Source: Aphis gossypii (taxonomy: Eukaryota > Arthropoda > Insecta > Hemiptera > Aphididae). From it: DNA of 64,000 bases. A model generated the notes under the pieces. The model was not told where the DNA came from. It ran no database searches and saw only the letters and a list, made by a program, of their open reading frames with translations. Location: the NCBI RefSeq assembly GCF_020184175.1, contig NC_065533.1, forward strand, positions 63,836,351-63,900,350, given 5' to 3'. Of the stretch, positions 11,452-21,844 are shown piece after piece (position 1 is the first letter of the stretch; the number at the start of each line of letters is the position of its first letter). Both the position numbers and the translations under genes were made by a program.

Positions 11452-11716
11452 AGAAAAACCATGGGGCGTCTGACTCCATTTTACAGCGGGAATTTCTTAC
11501 ACTGCAAGAGGCCAATACCTCCTCAAACTTTTTTCATCTCCGCTGAAAAATGGAGCCAGGCGCTCCATATTTATACTAATAAATGGTTAGAAAAACCATG
11601 GGACGTCTGGCTCCATTTTACAGCGGGAATTTCTTACACTGCAAGTGGACCATACCCCCTCAAACTTTTTTCATCTCCGCTGAAAAATGGAGCCAGACGC
11701 CCCATATTTATACTAC
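11452..11716. repeat. Two tandem 137-bp units, each a hairpin
   Basis: The units begin AGAAAAACCATGGG at 11452 and 11589. Within each, an inverted pair reads GCGTCTGGCTCCATTTT...AAAATGGAGCCAGACGC with a spacer holding TTTACAGCGGGAATTTC. This looks like a MITE or terminal-inverted-repeat unit duplicated head to tail. The two copies differ at about 10 sites, mostly GGCCAATACCTCC versus GGACCATACCCCC. Open frames through it are by-products of the repeat. Confidence 0.8.
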
Positions 11717-12028
11717 TTATTTATTTATTTATTTTTATTTTTTATTTTTTTTTTTTTTTGTGTGTTGTTTTGATATATGTGTATTCTCGATAAGTATAAA
11801 TCTCACAAGAACCTGGAAAGCTTAAACTTATTATGTTTTTTTTTTCTTTCTTTTTTTTGGTTTACTGTTTTGTTTACTTAAATAGTTTATACTTATATTT
11901 TTCATTGTATATCAATGTCACCAGCGGTCCTCGGTATCTCTCATGTGGCCACCTTGCCCTAATTCCACACTGCCGTGTCTCATTCAATCATTTCACTTTT
12001 GGAAGGCATCCCTTCCAATGGGGGAGGA
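11717..12028 (+). other. T-rich stretch and 3' part of an LTR element with polypurine tract
   Basis: A long T-rich low-complexity stretch is followed from about 11918 by more GC-rich sequence ending in GGGGGAGGA at 12020-12028. That purine run stands immediately before the TGTCGGAGCC start of the next repeat, as a polypurine tract stands before a 3' LTR. No coding sequence is recognised in it. Confidence 0.45.
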
Positions 12029-12524
12029 TGTCGGAGCCACATGCAATACCTACACTGTTGTTGTTGGTACCTCTGCGCCGGTACTCGGAGCTTAACATGA
12101 CGCGACGTCTGTGTCCGCGTGCGTGCGTTATCCGCCATATCGTTTTTGTACGAGTGCCGTATCGCCGCGTGTGTGCGTCGTCCTTTTATTTTTCGATTCG
12201 TGCGTGTCAGCCGTGTCGTCGGCTTGTTGGCGTGATCTTGTGCTGGGCGCTTCGCTCGCGAAACCCACCGTTTACCGAGTGTTTTCAGTTTCGGATCCTC
12301 GTCCTTACTTTGCGGGCCTTGTCAGTCGATCCGAACATAGGGCATTGGTTCACGTCGGTGATGCATTGATGCGGTCAATGATTCATGCGTGTCCAACATC
12401 TCTTCGTGTAGGCTAACGCCATAATATAACTTCGCACGTGTTTTTGTCATCGTGTACGATATATCTATACAGTCGCATCGGCGGTCGTGTCGTGTTCGTT
12501 CCGCGTGCGCATATACGTTATATG

Positions 12525-12560
<36 letters not shown>
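12029..12560 (+). repeat. GC-rich LTR-like repeat, copy A, ending in (TA)n
   Basis: Starts TGTCGGAGCCACATGC after a purine tract and runs ~510 bp to a (TA)n run at 12535-12560. A near-identical copy lies in inverted orientation at 59883-60397. GC content is strikingly above that of the neighbourhood. The TG start and preceding purine tract suggest a 3' LTR, whose far end is lost beyond the TA run here. Open frames on both strands exist in both copies but have no recognisable domain and look like GC-rich chance frames. Confidence 0.6.
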
Positions 12561-12566
<6 letters not shown>

Positions 12567-12732
12567 CGTGCACTGTCTAACCTTTTTGATAAATGCATAA
12601 TATGGCCTAGGGCAAGTTCTGAAACAAGTACCTAGAGTATGATTTTTTGTAAACATTGACATAATTTAATACCACTTTTTTTGATTAAGAAACTGTACAA
12701 GATTTTAAAAACTTACGAATAAATTATGTACC

Positions 12733-12832
12733 AAATACTATTGGATGTATTGATGGCTGCTATATCCTAAAAGCTAAAAGGAGTGACTACACCAACTGCA
12801 AAATGTTTCAGTCAATTGTTCTACTGGAATGA
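12733..12832 (+). pseudogene. Harbinger transposase scrap
   Basis: The frame G-C-I-D-G-C-Y-I...S-D-Y-T-N-C-K-M-F-Q-S-I-V-L-L-E then stop matches the first-Asp block of PIF/Harbinger DDE nucleases, and resembles the fuller copy at 21151-21375 (GAIDGCHI...YTNRK). Only about 33 codons remain. Confidence 0.65.
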
Positions 12833-13317
12833 ATTACTTTATAAGCTATAAAAAAAAGATGGATAAATAATTATACATAATGTTATTATTTATTAATAAT
12901 AATCCATAATTATTAGCATAATATTAAGTTGAAAGTAGTTATGTAAAAAATAAATTTATTTTGTATTTGGAATACATATTTGAGTAAATAAGTATTAAAG
13001 TATATTCTGAATACACATTTGAATACTTTACAGTCAATAAGATTGTTTATCATTACATTTTGTTCTTAATATTTATCTGTAATAATTTCTTTAATAATTT
13101 GATTCTACTCTTTTTTTTTTATGATATAGGTACCACCGGATATATTGTTTATCAAATAAAAGTATCTAGCCACTTTAGATTTTTGTATAGTATAGTATTT
13201 TAATATAGTAAACTATATTAAATTTTTATAATTGTGTATATTATCACTTATTGAATCTAATTAAGAAGGAAAAGATGAAATGTAATAGAATTACTTATCA
13301 ACATTTTTTTTTTCTAG

Positions 13318-13517
13318 AAGATAACGAGAAAGATTATTTCACTATAGAAGATAGGTATCCAGATATGGTTGTTATGTTAGAAGTTGCTGCCAGGCGTCGC
13401 CAATTAGAAATTGAAAACATTACTTATGTACAAGTTCCAGCTGTTCTCCCTTCTTTTGAGAACCAAGATCAAATGTGCATAATATGTATGGTAGCATTGT
13501 ATGGTCACAGTTTATGA
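13318..13517 (+). CDS. Unrecognised exon-like frame
   Basis: After a TTTTCTAG acceptor-like site at about 13310-13317 an open frame of ~65 codons reads E-D-N-E-K-D-Y-F-T-I-E-D-R-Y-P-D...AARRRQLEIENITYVQVP. No domain recognised. The 3' end runs into an inverted repeat at 13511, so the true end is unclear. It might be the remains of a transposase-associated gene following the Harbinger scrap. Confidence 0.3.
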
Positions 13518-13629
13518 GTTATACGTATTTAAAGTTTAGCTGCGCGGAGTGGAGTGGTACGGGGTTACCCCGCAAAATGTTTGTCCACTACTCCGCTTGT
13601 CTAAACTTTGAATAAGTATAACTCATAAA
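13511..13629. repeat. Inverted repeat (hairpin, ~119 bp)
   Basis: The arm TTTATGAGTTATACGTATTT..AAAGTTTAGC..GCGGAGT at 13511-13550 pairs with ACTCCGC..GTCTAAACTTTG..AAGTATAACTCATAAA at 13590-13629. A MITE-like foldback, also likely to be the end of a larger repeat. Confidence 0.7.
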
Positions 13630-13912
13630 CTACTCACCCTAAATTCGATTTTTATGTACCAAAATACTCAAAAAATTATTCTGCTTTGGAATATGAAATT
13701 AAAAATCTATGTTGTCATTTCAAAAAGTAAAAAACTTAAAAATTATAAGGATAAAAAATATTTAAAAATATAATTTTTTTATAAAAACGTTGTTTTTTTT
13801 AACAATTAGAAACTATGTAAAAAATATTTTCAAAAAATGAATACTTTTGGAAATAATGAGTGTTTGATAAAAAAATCACCCTGTATATATATATATATAT
13901 ATATACATAAAA
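13630..13912. repeat. A+T-rich spacer with a mariner-type TIR end and (AT)n
   Basis: Nothing coding. AATCACCCTGTATA near 13876-13890 is the same terminal motif as in the small MITE at 25144-25213, followed by an (AT)n run. Confidence 0.5.
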
Positions 13913-14084
13913 TTACTTACTAAAAATTAATTTATTTGTCATTAATTTTGAAAAACTTTGCTTTTTATTGCCACGGCCATTATATGAAAAAGCACACAGA
14001 ACTTCTTGAATAAATAACATAGACATTATTCGTTTAACCATCATTTTAATGGTTTTTCCTCCAATTTCAGAGAGTCGTTTTACC

Positions 14085-17080
14085 TTTTTTTTTTTTTTTT
14101 TTTTTTTTTACGTTATTAACCGAACATCAAGGGTGGTACCGACGCTAGTCATTTCACCCCTTGATGTCCATCGTTTATTATTGATAATCAAATAAATATT
14201 TACAATTTACAATTAGCATTATAAGTTTACAACAAAATAGGGGGCCTCTAACCCCCTCGTTTTGGCCTTTGGCCCACATATTATACTACTTAACTAAATT
14301 TTGATAATTATGCTTCAGCTTGTCTACGCCTTTCCTCTGGTTCTTTTTTGGATAGAACGAAGGATACGAATTCACTGACAGCTGACCAGTTTGCGATTGA
14401 TTCAAGCATCAGAGAGACCATAGTTTGTGGACTCATCTCTGTGATTCCGAGAGAGGTACATAGTTGCTGTCTCCTATTGTACCATGCGTCGCACATAAAG
14501 ATGGTGTGTTGCGCGTCATCCATTTCCGCACCGCAGTACCAGCACTCCGGGGACTCGAGTTTTCCAAAGCGGTGGAGATATTGGGCGAAGCATCCATGGC
14601 CTGTCAGTGCCTGAGTTAGGTGGAAATTAGTTTCACCAAAAGTCCTCCGTACCCATGATCTGATATCGGGGATTAGCTTGAATGTCCATCTACCTGTATT
14701 AGAGGAGGTCCAGCGTGTTTGCCATTCCGAGAGCGTCCTGTCACGACAGTCCGTTTCTCGAGCCCCTGCGCCTTTCTCTTTGGACAGTGCCTGTCTTTCC
14801 GAGCCAAGTAGGTCAATTGGCGGGATGCCTGCGATCACCAGTGCTGCATCTGCCGAGACCGTGCAATACGCTGATACCACCCTCAGCATCATCCTCCGTT
14901 GACACTTTGTTAACTCAGATAGACCGTATTTTGCCATCCTGCCCGACCATATTAGGGCGCCGTATAATAATATTGAGTGTGTTACTCCGGCCAGTAGCTT
15001 GCGCTTCCTCGGAGTGGCCGCACTGATGTTCGGGAGTATTCTCGCTAGATTTCTGGCCACTTTCCCAGCCTTGGCGGTGACATGTGCAGCGTGAGCAGTA
15101 AAGTTTAGTCTTTGATCGATGACGATACCGAGATAGGTTATTTTGTTAACGTTCTTTATGTCTACGCCGCCTATATTAATGTGTAGATCATTGTGCGTCC
15201 TGGTCTTGGTAATCACCATAGCTTCTGATTTTTGGATGGGTAGTTCGAGCCCCATAGTGTTCATCCATCTTACGACTGTGTCGGCGCCTTCAGTGAGTAG
15301 ACGCTCTAACACAATCACATCCTTACCGCTAGCGACGAGAGCCACGTCATCGGCATAGGCGAGAAATTCGACTCCCATAGGGAGTGGCTCGCGAAGCAGG
15401 TCGTCATACATGATGTTCCACAGAGTTGGACCGAGAACAGAGCCCTGTGGAACACCGCTGGTAACTGGTAAAATCGATTCTATTCCGTTTATTGCCGCAA
15501 TAAGTGTGCGATCTTTAAAGTAGTCGCGTATGACACGCATTATGCTAGGGGAAACACCTTTCCCTTCTGCGGCGTCGAGAATTTTTTCCCACGAGGCAGA
15601 GTTAAACGCGTTTTTCACGTCAAACGTCAACAGACCGACCTTTTTGCCTGTCGAGCTCTCAACGTGAGACAACAGTTTGTTCACCGCGCAGATGGTAGAG
15701 CGGCCTTCCCGAAACCCGAACTGGCAGTCTGCTAGGTCGTCACCTCGTGCCAAATCTTCCTTAATACGGGTTTCAAGGAGCTTCTCGAAGAGCTTACCCG
15801 TAGAGTTGAGCAGACATAAAGGACGATATGACGAAGGAGACTCCAATGGCTTATCACCCTTTCTGAGCAAGACCAATCTGGCTTGTTTCCACGAGGTAGG
15901 AAAGCGGCCTTGCAAGAGGCATTCGTTATACATCCTCGTGAGTATTTCTGGTTGATGCGCTGCTAATACCTTTAAAACTTCGTTCGTCACGTTGTCGGGG
16001 CCTGGCGCTTTCCCGCTCTTTAGTTTCGCACAGGCTGAGCGTATGTCCTGTATGTCGAATCGTTGTGCCGGATCAAAAGGCGAGGGGCCCGTGGTATCGG
16101 GGGGTCTCACTGGATGCGTTGGGAAGAGCTCCTTAATTATAGCCGGCAGTCTACCTGAGAGATTGAGACCAGGGATAGGAGTCCTTGTACAAAGTTTGCC
16201 CATTACTATTTTGTAAGGTTTACCCCAGGGATCGCGTTCTACTTCATCGCACAGCTGCTTCCATGACTGCTCTTTGGCACGCTTTATTCCCTTGACGAGA
16301 GCCAGTTTTGCAGATTTGGCGGCGGATTCCTCTTCAGCGCAGGCCATGGGGCCAAGACGGCGGCGCTTACGTTGGAAGACCCGACGTAAGTGATTGGCTG
16401 TCTTGCGAAGCTCACCAAGGGACGGTGACCACCAGTAAGTGCTCTTCCTCTTGCTACCTGCGTATGTTCCGGACCGGCCGCATATATCGTTCAACGCGGA
16501 GTTGAATTTCCCGGATAAAACATCTACGTCGGTGCTGTGGTCTTGGGCAATGATTCGTCCAGCTGTGAAGTAAGATTTCAGGGATTGTACATGAAATCTT
16601 CGTTTTAGGATTTCTCCGACAGCGTTAACATTACTACCTCCAGCCGTGAATTGTATGTAAAAATGGTCACTCAGCGTGACCAGGTCTAATACTGCCCAGT
16701 TAATAATGCAAGCTGCCAAACGTGGGGTGGCCAGCGTGATGTCAATCACGGATGAGCCTGTAGCGCGCTGGAAGGTGGCAGTTGTGCCTGTATTGCATAT
16801 GATAAGGCCAAGGGCCTGTATAACATCCATGAGAGCATCTCCTCTATTGTTATTGGATCGGCTTCCCCAGTCCGAGTGGTGCGCGTTAAAGTCGCCACAT
16901 ACTAAAGATTCTCCAGTATGTGTACGGATACTTTGCTTTAGGTTTACCAGGAATGCCCTGTACTGCGTGAGGTTTGGATCAGGCCTAGGGGACCAATAGC
17001 ACGAATATATTCTTAATGAGCCGCGTTGTATCCAGACGAAGCCAGCATCACTCGAGCTGACGACGTCCACCGAGTGGACC
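14085..17080 (-). mobile_element. 5'-truncated R1/Jockey-type LINE with 14-bp TSD
   Basis: A non-LTR retrotransposon on the minus strand. Its 3' poly(A) tail appears as the T run from 14085, and it is bracketed by exact copies of AGAGTCGTTTTACC at 14071-14084 and 17081-17094. The 5' end lies inside the endonuclease domain, as target-primed reverse transcription often leaves it. The insertion point is a few bases after a splice acceptor of the DUF4806 gene's last exon. The ORF has no stop over 920 codons, so the insertion is young. Confidence 0.93.
14308..17080 (-). CDS. LINE ORF2 (endonuclease partial, reverse transcriptase, CCHC)
   Basis: Uninterrupted frame from the truncated 5' end to the stop at 14308. 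The first in-frame Met is at 17070, giving 920 residues. N-terminal remains of an apurinic-like endonuclease show C-G-D-F-N-A-H-H-S-D-W (~residue 57) and L-S-D-H; the opening part is lost with the 5' truncation. The reverse transcriptase carries K-A-P-G-P-D, F-G-F-R-E-G-R-S-T, G-V-P-Q-G-S-V-L-G-P and Y-A-D-D (about residue 572). Near residue 840 a CCHC finger reads Cx2Cx8Hx4C (C-W-Y-C...H-T-I-F-M-C). This layout fits the R1/LOA/Jockey group; exact clade is not decided by eye. Codon use is more GC-rich than the surroundings, fitting recent mobility. Confidence 0.92.
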
Positions 17081-19126
17081 AGAGTCGTTTTACCTAAAAA
17101 TTAAAGATATGGTATATAGTATATCTTATCAATATAAAATTAAACTTTAAATTGCATTTAAGTAGGAATAAATACCAAATAAGCACGATAAGTTTTATCA
17201 CTAATTAGTTTTATTTCCAATTCATCTAACTGGTTAAGTGAATTTATAGGTAAGTCCAAATCAAATTGATAATTATCTGTGATATCTGTTTCATAATTCT
17301 TGGATTTCAAGTTTTTATTACTTTCTTCTATGAGTTTGGTGAGATTATTAAGTTTTTCATCAATTGTACGCATTTCAAATTTCATAGTAAGTAGCTGGTG
17401 AAGGACAGACTTTTGAAAAACATTATCTGTTTACAAAAAAACATGTACAATATCATATTATATTATTAGTAATAAATATATATTTATTTTAAAGTAATAA
17501 AAATACATTAATACTTTACTATAAACATTAAACTGAACAATTCAGACATCAAAATAAGGTTATGACAATGAAAACATTTGGTTAAAATAGTAAAGTAACT
17601 TACCATTTATAGTTGTAATTGAATTTGTATTTACTTTTTGGTTATTAGTTAAAATACTTTTTCCTATCAACAAAACCCATAAAAATATTAAAACAATTAT
17701 TATAAATTTTAAAAAATTGACTATTGATTACTAACCATATGATTCAGATATTAAAGAGTTGTCATTATTTGTCGTAGAAGCAGAATTTTCAGAACTTTGA
17801 TGATGTTCAGTTATATCATGAAATAAACTTCTTTTTGCACCTTTGGAAATAGATATTGGAAGATATAATAATATATTAAAAATAAAAAAGATAAATACTA
17901 TGCTTTTACTGTACTATTATTATACTACCATGTGATAAAGATGACGTTGATTCATTACTTAAAATATGCTTTTTGATTTTTCATATAAAGGTGATTCTTT
18001 TTTTGCTGATGTTAATAACAAAAAAAAAAAATATATATATATTTAAATTAGGGAAATAATAATATAGGTATTGAGTAAAAAATTTAAAGTAATGAAACAT
18101 TAAAATCACCCGCAGAAAAAGATTGTGAATGTTCACTGGCAACTTCCAATGGAGTTGAAGGGTTTTCAATAATTTCAATTAAAGTTTCTTTTTCAGGACA
18201 AATATTAAGATTGTCATCTGTGAAAATGTATTAAAAACTAATTGTTGTTGCATAGGCTCTTTTAAAGTATTGAAAAAAATATATGAAGAAAACAATTTTA
18301 GGTATTTTAAAACTATGTCTTATACCTAACAAATCTTCTCCGACATCATCATTAGTATACATTTTAAGTGGTGACCAACCATTAAAACATTTAATCTGGT
18401 TATTATTTTCAGGACAAATTTTCTTTTTTTTACACAGATTTGATTGACTAGTAATATGTTCTATTTCTAATAGTTAGAATAAATTAGATATAAGCTACAC
18501 ATATATATTATTATAAATTAATTCAAATCATTATATTATATAATTTTACCTGAAATAAAACTTGGCATATCATCATCATCATCAGATAGTTCTCGATCTA
18601 TCATATAAAAATAAAAATCAATTAAAACTAATATTTTATCATTATTTATTTATTATGATATGTAAAGTACCTATTCACTAGGTACTTCAATAAATTTTGC
18701 CCAAGAACCTGCATATTTGTACTTCTTACCAATTCATAAATATACTTTGAAGTCTACACATAGATATATAGAGAACAGATATAATAATACAATTTTAGCA
18801 TAACTTATATACAATAAACTCTCATTGTGTTACATCTTAAGGAAAATAAAAGAGATAACAACAATTTCAAACATTAAAATGTTAGTATAATAAAATAATA
18901 AAATTGCAATAGTTCTAAATTTCTTAACAATATATCTAGCCAGACACCGTGCATTAAAATAATTTAAATCTGTTTTATTAGGTTTAATTTTATTGATAAC
19001 TGCTTTAAGTAAATAACTTTTTTTGGTTGTTTTGGGTCAAGCACATTGCAGGCCATCCTTCTTCATCCAATGTGAAGGGACTACCTCCACAGTATTATCT
19101 GTCGAGAAATGTACGATTGACCACAT

Positions 19127-19564
19127 TTTTTATATATTCTGTAAAAATAAAATTTAATTATTGTATATAGGTACTGCAACTGCAGGTGCATATAAATGAT
19201 GAATATCACTATATCAGAATATTGAACATGTATAATTTTATGATAAATTTTATTTACTGAAAATCGCGGAAAATATATATAATAAATAGATGGTATTATA
19301 ATTATTACTAACCTGTAGTAGTGAAGCTTACGGTGAACACTAGTATAGAAATGAGCCAAAAAAAAAATAAAAATACGGCATACAAACGCACAGTCACGGA
19401 AAAATAACTGTTATTATAACGGATGATGATTTAATATTAAAACTTTGATGGTTAAGTGACAATTTTTCGGGAACGAAACTTCCTGTCGCGTAAACGAGTT
19501 TTTACTTTTATTTTTTTTTGGCAAAGGAAAAGTGGCGAATGGTCAATGTTCATTACTGAATATT
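19127..19564. other. Upstream region of the DUF4806 gene
   Basis: A possible non-coding or alternative first exon on the minus strand reads ATG at 19359 with M-A-H-F-Y-T-S-V-H-R-K-L-H and a GTTAG donor near 19313. The rest up to the Harbinger end is A+T-rich without a gene. Confidence 0.35.
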
Positions 19565-20170
19565 AGGCGTGTTTTGGCGTATTAAACTGTTTAGTGAAAA
19601 CGTTTATGGTTATTAAAGGTAATTAGAATACACGTTTACTGAACTTTATGTGATTTGTTTGGATAGTGATAACAAATACGTATATGGATAAATGATAATA
19701 GATGTGTGAGTATTAGTTATTACTTTAATTTAATTTTATTCATTTATTGAATTGATCTTAAACTCTTAAATTTATTACCTTTTTATAATTATTTAAAAGT
19801 GAAAATGAGTTCTAAGCAAACTAAATTAAATCTTTTGGTTATGATGATGAATGACATGATGGAATCTGACGACATGTTGTTTAACAACATGATGTTTATG
19901 ATGAAAAAAAAGTCTACAAGTCTGAACCATTTGCGAACTTTATGTAGCGATATTCGTGAAAAGCATTTTCGTCCGAGTACAGAGGTTGAAGTTTGGATTA
20001 CCAAGTATAGTGCATTTGATTTTCATGTAAATTATCGGATGACGCAAGATACGTTTTACACTTTATTACGTTTTTTAAATCAAGTTTCGCCAGATATATC
20101 AAATGAAAATTATACTGGTGGAAATGTTCCTATTTGTTTAAAAAAAAAATTACTTATTTGTCTTTGGTAC

Positions 20171-20599
20171 TGTAGTAACCAGTGATGGTTGCTGCACGCT
20201 TCTTTTACGACAAATGCACGTTCCGTCATAGATTGGAGAGATGAAGAATAAAAGTTAACAATAGATTAATAAGATAATTGATACGTTTATTAACTTGTTA
20301 AAACAATAAATGAAAAGGCTTTCGTTAGCGTAAGCACAAGTACTTAACTACCGGAGAGCAAGTGACAACACTGACTAAGTCTGACTCTTAACTAACTTTA
20401 ATTAAATCTATGATGAGGACTCATATTTATATGGAACATGCCGTGATGGAGAATAGGATGATCTACGTCTATGAAGAGGCGTGATGTGTTTAATCTAATC
20501 AGGCAACGGCATCAGTGATCCGACTCGGTGGCGTGATATAGTTCTAGGCCACTGGACTTTAGAACTACGTTTTTATACTAAAAACTTCGGTTTACTACA
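20171..20599 (-). mobile_element. Solo LTR inside the Harbinger transposase
   Basis: Starts TGTAGTAACC and ends GGTTTACTACA, so the ends are inverted TGTAGTAA/TTACTACA. Flanks are GTAC (20167-20170) and GTAT (20600-20603), a 4-bp duplication with one change. Removing it rejoins the transposase codons for Trp-Tyr-Phe-Gly. On the minus strand TATAAAAA (near 20565-20573) and AATAAA (20286-20291) lie in promoter-then-polyA order, giving its orientation. The termini resemble those of the solo LTR at 353-1029, but the interiors do not match. Confidence 0.87.
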
Positions 20600-20824
20600 G
20601 TATTTTGGAAAGGAAGGTTCAATGTAAGCTATAAGTGATCATTTTGATGTTGCTAAATCATCGGTTTATAGTATTTTAAATGATTTTATGAATGTCATAA
20701 TTATAAACGTAGACAAATTTATTCGATGGCCAAGTAAAGATGAATGTTTGGTAATTGAAGAAAGTTTCAAGTCTAAAGCTGGATTCCCAGGTAATAAAAA
20801 AAATGATCTTTTTAAGAAACTTAA

Positions 20825-21115
20825 GAAGATGTTACACACATATGTGTTGTCTCCGTCTTACAAGTGCATAAAATGGCAAATTTTACACTCAGCAGATCAT
20901 GTTAATTTACAATTTTAAAATTCTCATAAGTGACTCACTTTAAAATTAAAATATAAAAAAAGCCTATGAGATAATAGTATTATCTTTAATTTTTATAACA
21001 GGTCAATTCACTCTCAGTTTTAAACTAACAGAGCTAAACGTGATCAACTGAGTGTAAAATTTGTTATGTTACGCACTTATAAGATGGAGACAACACATAC
21101 AGGTGTAACATCCTC
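20825..21115. mobile_element. TTAA-flanked MITE
   Basis: Long inverted arms (~80 bp each): GAAGATGTTACAC...GTGTTGTCTCC...TTTTACACTCAG at 20825 onward pairs with the right arm ending GTGTAACATCCTC at 21115. TTAA stands at 20821-20824 and 21116-21119. TTAA targets point to piggyBac-type mobilisation. It sits in the intron of the Harbinger transposase. Confidence 0.85.
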
Positions 21116-21844
21116 TTAAATGTTATCTTACTGTATTAAACTAAATAGGTGTGATTGGGGCCATTGATGGCTGCCATATTAATGTCAAAGCACCAATAAA
21201 GCAAGCAGATAGCTACACTAACCGTAAGTTAGGAAAGAGCATCATTTTACAAGCTATTTGTACGGAAGGAAAACTGTTCACCAATATCTCAGTTGGATTC
21301 CCGGGTCGTGTTCACGATGCACGAGTATTGGTGAATTCTGAACTGTACAAAAGGACCGCATTCATTATTTTATAATAAGTATCATTTAAGTATCATTTGT
21401 AAGGATACAGCATATCCTAATCGTAACTGGTTGATAACAACATATAAAGAGTATGGGAATTTAACTCAGCGTAAAAAAAAAATTAATTACTTTCACTCTA
21501 AAACAAGGGTATCTATTGAATGTGCGTTTGGGTTGTTGAAAGGGCGCTGGAGAAGGCTGTTATATTTAAATAAAACTAATATTGAAAATGCTTCCAATGT
21601 CATACTAACTTGCTGCTTCTTACACAATTTCTGTTTAATAAATAATGATACCCTAAATGAATTTATCAGCGATTATCATAAATTTGACAAATATCAAGCA
21701 GTAAACAGGGAAAACATTACTGAAAGGCAACAAGGGAATTCTAAAAGAGATGAGTTATTAGACATTGAAACGGTACAATGTCTTTACTCTTTAACAATAT
21801 ATTTTGGAAATAGGCTCTTCACAGAGCCAACAATGAACGCATAA

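Larger units (their letters stand above)
13913..19126 (-). pseudogene. DUF4806-type gene, broken by nonsense codon and LINE insertion
   Basis: The minus-strand gene starts at ATG 19126 (M-W-S-I-V-H-F) followed by VEVVPSHW, the N-terminal signature seen in insect DUF4806 proteins. The next conserved Trp position reads TGA (19037-19039), a nonsense codon in C-A-stop-P-K. Short exons follow near 18548-18600 (D-D-D-D-D-M-P), 18330-18475, 18105-18220, 17735-17850 and 17167-17388 (coiled coil N-N-L-T-K-L-I-E-E-S, then LPINSLNQLDELE). The last exon begins V-K-R-L-S-E-I-G-G-K-T-I and ends with stop 13913-13915 (S-Y-N-G-R-G-N-K-K-Q-S-F-S-K-L). The LPI..L..L..LE, SEIGG and Y-N-x-x-G-x-x-x-K blocks are the DUF4806 core, of unknown function. 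A LINE sits inside the last exon. Confidence 0.75.
19805..21844 (+). pseudogene. PIF/Harbinger DDE transposase, interrupted
   Basis: Reads from ATG 19805 through an N-terminal Met-rich stretch and a helix-turn-helix-like region (F-x-V-N-Y-R-M-T-Q-D-T-F). The frame is cut at Trp-Tyr by the solo LTR (20171-20599) and resumes at Y-F-G-K-E-G. An intron from 20792 (G|GTAATAA) holds a TTAA MITE. The catalytic part shows G-A-I-D-G-C-H-I (first Asp, ~21160), H-D-A-R-V-L (second Asp, ~21316) and S-I-E-C-A-F-G-L-L-K-G-R-W (Glu, ~21515). A local duplication AAGTATCATTT at 21378-21399 breaks the frame between the second Asp and the Glu. The frame ends at 21844 against GC-rich inserted sequence. Confidence 0.85.

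Noticed and set aside
11833..12369. 178-codon plus-strand frame rich in Phe
   Set aside because: Made of a poly-T tract running into the GC-rich repeat; no domain.
12111..12416. 101-codon ORF found in both copies of the GC-rich repeat (also 60009-60314)
   Set aside because: Conserved only because the DNA copies are near-identical; several overlapping frames on both strands are equally open, and no domain is visible.
14348..16999. Several plus-strand ORFs of 65-107 codons opposite the LINE
   Set aside because: They lie antisense to the intact ORF2 and have no domains; chance frames in GC-richer coding DNA.
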